From: Heliocybe sulcata
Lineage: Eukaryota > Basidiomycota > Agaricomycetes > Gloeophyllales > Gloeophyllaceae
Length of the DNA stretch: 64,000 nucleotides
Direction: 5' to 3'
NCBI GenBank assembly: GCA_004369045.1
Contig: ML213521.1
Span: 385,001-449,000, forward strand
The position numbers were made by a program, and so were the translations under genes. Below are positions 58,684 to 64,000 of the stretch, piece by piece; position 1 is the stretch's first letter; each line of letters begins with the position of its first letter. The notes below the pieces were generated by a model that did no database searches, was not told the DNA's origin, and saw only the letters and a program-made list of their open reading frames with translations.

Positions 58684-58860
58684 CAGAGCATGCATGCGCG
58701 CCAGCATGGTCCCTAGCCTGAGGCGTAGGCGATGTGCCCTGTGTCTTCTGTTGGCCTTGCAGCTGTAGTAAACATGTAGCCTTAGACCTTAATTTGCCAG
58801 GTTGGAAAAATAGAGCTGCCGCGACAGCTATATTGTGACAGTCATCAGGATCGAATCAAC

Positions 58861-58912
58861 AAAGCAAAGCAAAGCAAAATGAACGCATAGCAAAGCAAAA
58901 TGAATGCATAGA
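58861..58912. repeat. Short tandem repeat (AAAGC-rich, about 22-bp unit)
   Basis: Two copies of a unit reading AGCAAAGCAAAATGAAYGCAT follow a short run of AAAGC. It lies in the 3' spacer after CPL1-like copy B. Confidence 0.7.
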
Positions 58913-58942
58913 TCGAGCAGAGTTGATCAGCACACACGATGT

Positions 58943-60076
58943 TCAGAACAATGGCGCGCCCTCCTTCGACTCGTCAGATGAGAAATTATACTTCTTCATC
59001 GCCCTCCACCTGACAAATTCCGGGCACGCCCAAAGCACCAATTGCGACCAGCTCATCAACCACGGCATAAACACCACCCCGTCCCCTTCGTCCACCGCCT
59101 TCACACACCTCCGCGCCACGGCCTCCCTTTTCAGTCCACTCGCATTCGGATCGCTCTCCCTGACCTCGCCCGCGTCGACGGCGGACGCGCGGAAGTTGCC
59201 CTCGACCGTCGAGGGCAGGACGAAGGCGAAGTGGATGTCGGGGTGCTCGATCGAGAGGGACTGGTAGAGCATGAAGGACGCGGATTTCGTGGACCCGTAG
59301 AGCGTGCGTGTAGGCGCGGGGATGACGGAGGCGAGGGAGGAGAGGAGGAGGACAGAGGGGGAGGGCGACGTTGTCGATAGCAGCGGGATCTGTGGCTGAA
59401 TGAGTCGCAGCGCCTCTACTGTCGTTGACTGACGGTACGTGCCAAAGATACTGCTGCTACGAGCGGACCGACGTAATTGCCCTTCATGGCGGCGTTCGCG
59501 ATCTCGACTGCCTTCTGCAGCCCCGTCTCGTAAGCTTGCGGAGGGCTGAAAATCTTACCCTTCTTCTCGACGCCCGCAACCTCCATCAGCGGCTTCAGCG
59601 CAGACACGCCCGCGGCCACGACCAACGTGTCCAGCCCCCGCCATTCTGGATCCCGTTCCAGTCAGTTCTCCAGACCCACACGCCGACGCTCTCGCACCTG
59701 TCTCCAGCGCGCTCCGCACCCGCACCATGTCCTCCACCTCCGCAAAGTCCGCGACGACATGGAGCACCCTCTTCCCGCCCGCCTGGTACTCGCCGTGCCC
59801 CGCCGTAGTCGACAGCGCCCTGCACTCCTCCGCGACCGTCTCCAGCTCCCCTTCTCTCCTTGAAACGATGCATACGCGCGCCCCTCTTGACGCGTAGATA
59901 TGTGCGATCGCCCGTCCAATCCCGCTAGAGGCTCCGAGGATGAGAACGCGTTCGTAATTCTCGGGTAGTTTGGATGAGCGGTGAAAGCGGTTCAGACTGC
60001 GTCGAATGGACAGAAATATGGGGATGGAGAGTCCTAACGCTAGCCAGAGAGATCTGCTTGAGACCATATCGTTCAT
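58943..60076 (-). CDS. Membrane-anchored short-chain dehydrogenase/reductase
   Basis: NAD(P)-dependent oxidoreductase of the SDR superfamily, resembling 3-ketodihydrosphingosine reductase-like and DHRS7B-like ER proteins; substrate unknown. Exons 60076-59698, 59645-59452 and 59395-58943 give 341 residues. An N-terminal hydrophobic anchor (SLWLALGLSIPIFLS) precedes the Rossmann motif VLILGASSGIGRAIAHIYAS. Next are CIVSRREGEL, VVADFAEVEDM, LDTLVVAAGVSALKPL, SVLLLSSLASVIPAPTRTLY and the catalytic YGSTK. The last part includes HFAFVLPSTVEGNF. The second donor is ambiguous: GTATCT at 59451 keeps frame and typical intron length and is preferred over GTCAGT further downstream. The frame stays open upstream of 60076 but has no ATG there. 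Confidence 0.87.
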
Positions 60077-60544
60077 GATCGCGAGGAATAATCCAGGCAG
60101 AGGTAACGTCAAGCTGCGGAACTCGAACACGCAACGTATGCACGTGACCGTGAGTCGCCGTAATATGTCTGCTATCTCAGACCAGTCATTTAATATTTAG
60201 GCCTAAACCCTTGAGGGCGAACCAACTTGTTCGCCACCGGGGCGACAGGGTGTCATACTTGCGAGGTACTGAAGGTAAATGTTTTGGCTTCCCTGACCGC
60301 GGATGTGATCGAATCTGGCCAATCACCGCCACGCTGCACGCTTGGCCACATTTCGCCCGGCACATGACCGTGAGTGGCTGTGACCGTGAGTGGCTGTGAC
60401 ATGTTTGCCGGATGCACGTCATCTCCACCAAGAGGTATCTATCAAACATGCACCCGCGTATCTCTTACTGACATTACACGTATATATATATAGCATACTG
60501 ACACAATTATACAACATTTATAGTACAAGCCAGCACCCTCCAGT
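60077..60544. other. Spacer with a small tandem repeat and a TA run
   Basis: 468 bp between the SDR start and the stop of the coiled-coil gene, both on the minus strand. It contains a 16-bp two-unit repeat (60365-60396) and a TATATATATATA run near 60481-60493. No gene seen. Confidence 0.5.
60365..60396. repeat. 16-bp tandem repeat, two perfect units
   Basis: TGACCGTGAGTGGCTG occurs twice in a row. A related GTGACCGTGAGTCGCCG lies at about 60144-60160. Confidence 0.85.
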
Positions 60545-61712
60545 CTACTGATTTGTTGCTGTCCCAGTCATCTTCCCCCTCAGCTCCGTAACCTTGACTG
60601 CCCTCTCCCGGTCATCCACCCTCTTCATCCCTCTCAGCTCCTCCACCTCCCGCATCTTTTCCCTCACCATATCCGTCACCATCTCCGCGTGTCTCCTCGT
60701 CTGCTCCAGCCCCTCCTCCGCGTTCTTCAGGTCCGTCAGTGCACTCTCGTACTTTGCCCGTGCCGCGAGGTATGCGAGCTCGGTCTTGTGGAAGCCTTTG
60801 AGCGTCGTGGCGTGTGCAGTGTGCGCACGGGACTCGTCCTGAGAAGGGACGCGTGAGGGGCAGGAATGGCTGGAGGCAAAGGCCACTAACCTTCATAGCT
60901 TGCTTCTGAAGCTTGGTGAGCTCTGCAAGTTCTTTCATAGTAAGCTCAAGCGCCTGTCGTTCCGCCTTCTGCTCGGTCTGTATGATCTTGGACAAGCGCT
61001 TGCCCTCCTTCACTGCGCTCGATGAGAACCTCGGCAGACACATGAACAAAGTATGCTACTCACACTCCTCCTTCGTAATCTTCGACTTTTGCCTGGGTGT
61101 GAGGACACTCTCCGCCGTCCGCTCCCTCAGAGACATACGCAGGTCTGGCTCGGGGGAGATGGCAGGCCCGATCGTCCCAGGTCCAGTAGAAAACACGCCA
61201 CTCTTGATACTGGCACGCTTCTTCAAGGAGCTCTTGGCTCTCATGCTCCCGACAGGGGCGCTCTCCGCAGAATACGCAGTGCTATCCGCATATGGTGATC
61301 CAGCTCTGGGGACCGACTTGGCTCTGCGATGAGACGAGGCGGCCGGCTTGCCGCTCGCGGAGCTCCAGCCAGAGATGCTAGCGCGCTGCTTGCGGTCGCG
61401 CATCCGAGAGCCGCCGCGCCGGTCCTCGAAGGTGTCAGGTCCGGGCTGTAGCTCGACGTCGTCGTCCTCCTCCTCGGAAGAACCTCCACCCTGCTCTTCC
61501 TCCTCGTCGCCATCCTCTCCATAGACCGCTCTGGGCCCCGGCTGGGCATTCATAACTGGGTCCTTGGGTATCGAAACTGACGGCGCCTTGCTTTTCACAG
61601 ACGGTGCCCTCTTCGCGTCTGCGCCGTCTTCATCGGTGTGGATGTGCATCATGGGCGCGTCGAAGTAGATAGACTTTTCGCTCGCTGGCGTCGACAGAAC
61701 GGAAGGGTGCAT
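60545..61712 (-). CDS. Coiled-coil protein, possibly the basidiomycete 'DNA binding protein Ncp1' family
   Basis: Exons 61712-61064, 61012-60891 and 60838-60545 total 1065 nt, 354 residues. The first 215 residues are low-complexity with acidic runs, Ser/Arg patches and an SLKKRASIKSGVFSTGPGTI segment. From LTPRQKSKITKEELKEGKRL on, the protein is one long charged helix (KIIQTEQKAERQALELTMKE, LAYLAARAKYESALTDLKNA, EEGLEQTRRHAEMVTDMVRE), most likely a coiled coil. I recall similar proteins annotated as Ncp1 DNA-binding protein in basidiomycetes, but the function is not established and this name is tentative. The frame is open upstream of 61712 without an ATG. Confidence 0.75.
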
Positions 61713-62026
61713 GTGCTCGCTGCGGCCGATAGTGGTAAGAGGTGGAAAGTGGGGCCATTGTGCAGGCGAACAGGGCTTTATAGGATGCGGCACGCGTCGG
61801 GTGTGGTTGACACTAGAAGTCCTCGAGTGGGGTCGACTTGTTCGCGATCACGCGCCTCGAACCAGTGATGTCACTCAGCGTGGCCATCCGGGAGGCAAGT
61901 TTTCTCACGACTGTTTGGTCCCCGAGCGCACATGCTGACCGTCTCAGTGGTCTCAGTTGACTGGTTCACTGGTCTCATCATCAGTACCAGTACTCAGCGC
62001 CGGTCTCATCGTCTGTGCCGACATTA
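61713..62026. promoter_or_regulatory. Divergent promoter, coiled-coil gene / homeodomain gene
   Basis: 314 bp separate two diverging starts. A direct repeat of GGTCTCAGT/GGTCTCATC-like words (61945-62010) is visible. No TATA box is clear. Confidence 0.45.
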
Positions 62027-63396
62027 ATGGCGTCTCCGTCTCCTTCACCTTCCACTCTAGATTCCCGCAAGGAAAAGGCCGCGCCCTTCCGCATCCCAGC
62101 CGAAGTCAGACACCGCCTACTGCCGCGTCTTTCACGTCCTGTCCTGAAAGAGCTCAAGGCAATCTGGAGCGCCGACCCCCGTGTGCCTACTGTCTCCAGT
62201 CGACAAGCTTGGGCTCTCAGCCGCGGAGTCGAGCCCAATAGGGTGCATACCTGGTTCTCGAACAAGAAGCGCGCTGATGAGAAGATGGGAACGCTGAAGG
62301 AGGGGACGTACGAGCTTGGTTTGGATCCTGTACGGCCCTCTGATGACGCTACCGAAGAGAAAGAGAACATAGAGCCCCTTGCAAAGCGCGAAATATGGAG
62401 AGACACCGCGGTCGCCATCGCCCGCACTGTCCGCATCTTCGGCGACTGCTATAGATCACTTCCCGAGTTCCGACCCGACTCTGCTTGATTTAGATTCTGA
62501 AGACGATTCCTCATCGCGCTTGAAGGTTCCTTTGCGGAACGGCAAATATCATAATGTCAAGCAGGACGCATATACTGACAAAAATAACCGCCAACGAACG
62601 AAGAGCGACAGTACCGACGCATATACCCTTCGTGGAGACGCATATCCTAGACGACCTGATCAACGCTCTTCTTGCACTCCTTCTCGCGCTCTGACTACAT
62701 CTGACCACTTGCGACTCGAAATTCCTCGCTCAAGTCCCCAAGTCCCTTTATCCAGTCCCCTCTACCACTCTGGCCTGCCTCCTGTCACACGTCAACCTCC
62801 AGAAACTCTTCCAGACTCTAGCGATCGTTCTTCACTGGCGACAGTACTCGTCTGTGACCAAGGCACAGGCGGCCCAGGCGATTTCACCTGCGATCTCTGT
62901 AAAGGGAAGCCTGGCGACCAAGGTACAACCGAACCCTAGATCCCTTTCGTCTTGACTCTCTGCTATGATTGCCGTGTCCGAGTCTGATGGCCCATACTGA
63001 CAGAGCTGCCCGGCTGCATTGAAGATAACCCCTCCTCTGAAACTCTTGCACAGATCTGTCTTTATAAGGACTTCTCTTTGCTAGTCTCCCAATTCGGCGA
63101 ATCCACTCTCGGCGTGCGCATGAATGTCATAGACAAGACGGCTGTTTCTCTTTCCGCTATACCTTGGTTGGACTCTTTAAAGTGCTCGACGCGAACGGAA
63201 GAGAGCCCTCTCGTACGAGTCTCTGGCTTATCCCAAACACTGACAACTCATGCGTTCTTTGGCTCTTTCATCTCTGTAGAAATCAAGTGCTGGGCCTACA
63301 TCAGCCGCCGATAGCTGCTCGTTCCAACTACTGAGCGAAGCACAGGAAGAATTGACTGCAAAACTCAATGCTATTAATGAGGAACTAGGACTATGA
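62027..63396 (+). CDS. Homeodomain protein
   Basis: Probable transcription factor. Exons 62027-62329, 62373-62922, 63004-63212 and 63280-63396 total 1179 nt, 392 residues; the first intron is only 43 bp. The homeodomain spans about residues 33-85: RPVLKELKAIWSADPRVPTV, SSRQAWALSRGVEPNRVHTW, FSNKKRADEK. Helix 3 keeps V..WF.N.K. The spacing and the DPRxP turn resemble basidiomycete homeobox proteins rather than metazoan ones. The remainder is Ser/Pro/Asp-rich and disordered, with a Cys pair CDLCKG near residue 280 and a C-terminal helix QLLSEAQEELTAKLNAINEE. Exon 4 continues after a GTACGA to CTGTAG intron. If that intron were retained the protein would end at 63314. Not a mating-type pair: there is no divergent second homeodomain gene. 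Confidence 0.82.
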
Positions 63397-63531
63397 TGCA
63401 ATTCTCGCGGCTGTACTCCGCCTGCGTTGTCCCTTCTAGAAACATGAGATTCGTGCATATGTGCTCTGATGTTGTACGAGATCCAAGTATATTGCAGTGC
63501 TATCATAGGAATGCTCCTGATCATCAGAACG

Positions 63532-64000
63532 CTAGTTACCCGAATCGGTCCCGAATACCAGGCTGAAATATCTCTTGACCCCTTCCGCTCCTTTTACCAC
63601 TGCACCCACCACCCCATCCGGCCTCACAATGACTGCTTTCGTCTTGGTGGGATCTACGGAATAGAACTTGTACGCGTACCCATAGGAATCCTTCACGACG
63701 CAGTGCGCGCTCTCCCATGTATCTTTATAGACAAGCTTCTCCACCGGCGTCATGGTAGGAAGAACCACCAGCGACCGCGCAACAAGCGGCGGAAGCTCTT
63801 GCAATATCTCCACAGCTCCGTCGACAGTCCCCGAGAAGATGAGGACAGTATGGTGAGTGGGTTTGAGGAAGTCGAAGAGCCTCTTCGTACCAGGTCCGAC
63901 CGATTTGTCTGTTGGCTTTGGCTTCAAGAGCACGAGGAAAGGCGCATCTGGAGCTCGGTCCCCCGCATGCACCCTGTCCTCGGACGCACCCATCGCGGAT
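63532..64000 (-). CDS. Phenol hydroxylase-type FAD monooxygenase, C-terminal part (cut by window edge)
   Basis: The last 155 or so codons of a flavin monooxygenase; the frame runs open into the window edge and stops at 63532. Visible are VHAGDRAPDAPFLVL, TKRLFDFLKPTHHTVLIFSG, FYSVDPTKTKAVIVRPDGVV and GAVVKGAEGVKRYF. This is the thioredoxin-fold C-terminal domain found after the FAD domain of PheA/TfdB-like aromatic hydroxylases (the AGDRAPD and VRPDGxVG motifs are typical). The FAD-binding part must lie beyond 64000. The ATG at 63993 is internal, not the start. Confidence 0.82.
   Translation of the reverse strand, partial: SAMGASEDRVHAGDRAPDAPFLVLLKPKPTDKSVGPGTKRLFDFLKPTHHTVLIFSGTVDGAVEILQELPPLVARSLVVLPTMTPVEKLVYKDTWESAHCVVKDSYGYAYKFYSVDPTKTKAVIVRPDGVVGAVVKGAEGVKRYFSLVFGTDSGN

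Noticed and set aside
62027-63396. Mating-type (HD1/HD2) locus
   Set aside because: Only one homeodomain gene is present. Its divergent neighbour is a coiled-coil protein without a homeodomain, and no mitochondrial intermediate peptidase gene is nearby.
1-64000. CRISPR arrays, rRNA operons, bacterial promoters, viral or LTR fossils
   Set aside because: No regularly spaced repeats, rRNA segments or retroelement/capsid protein motifs were seen, and gene structure is clearly that of a fungal nuclear genome.

Overview
This window looks like chromosomal DNA of a filamentous basidiomycete, most likely an Agaricomycete (mushroom or polypore). Genes are compact and often only 85-300 bp apart. Nearly every gene is cut by many 45-85 bp introns with GTRNGT donors and CAG/TAG acceptors. 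The gene content (dynein heavy chain tail as its own gene, CHS7, CAP10-like GT90, CPL1-like secreted proteins, a basidiomycete-type homeodomain protein) fits that group. Exon boundaries were read by eye from splice consensus, reading-frame continuity and remembered family alignments. Most models close exactly to a multiple of three, but individual positions may be off by a base or two.

Layout. 1-671: 5' part of an F-box gene (minus), cut by the window edge. 994-8714 (minus): GPI18/PIG-V mannosyltransferase, a CUL4-type cullin and a G-protein alpha subunit. 10259-12260 (plus): UTP18. 12565-17226 (minus): meiotic SPO22/ZIP4, divergent from a 92-residue membrane protein gene (17398-17862). 17863-23725 is a gene desert. 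23726-26169 (plus): a Pho80/PCL-type cyclin. 26170-31003 is a second desert. 31004-32333 (plus): CHS7. 34806-38928 (minus): a stand-alone dynein heavy chain tail. 39384-41717 (minus): TRM2, divergent from a 17-exon CNNM/MAM3 membrane protein (41902-44172). 44366-45758 (minus): a 12-exon ChaC glutathione-degrading enzyme that is invisible to simple ORF calling.

46180-58683 is the most striking segment. A CPL1-like cysteine-rich secreted protein gene and a flavin split-barrel (PNPOx-like) gene lie on the minus strand, followed by a GT90/CAP10 glycosyltransferase gene. The same two families then reappear in mirrored order on the plus strand, with PNPOx now in three tandem copies and CPL1 in one. 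This is an inverted, expanded duplication around a GT90 gene. 58943-63396: a membrane-anchored SDR, a coiled-coil protein and a homeodomain protein. 63532-64000: the C-terminus of a phenol-hydroxylase-type FAD monooxygenase, cut by the window edge.

The best unusual observations are a 1-nt exon needed to reach the canonical G-alpha C-terminus, a 3-nt exon in the MAM3-like gene, a GC-AG intron in the ChaC gene, the split dynein, and the mirrored CPL1/PNPOx/GT90 cluster. I saw no rRNA, convincing tRNA, CRISPR array, intact transposon or recognisable viral fossil.
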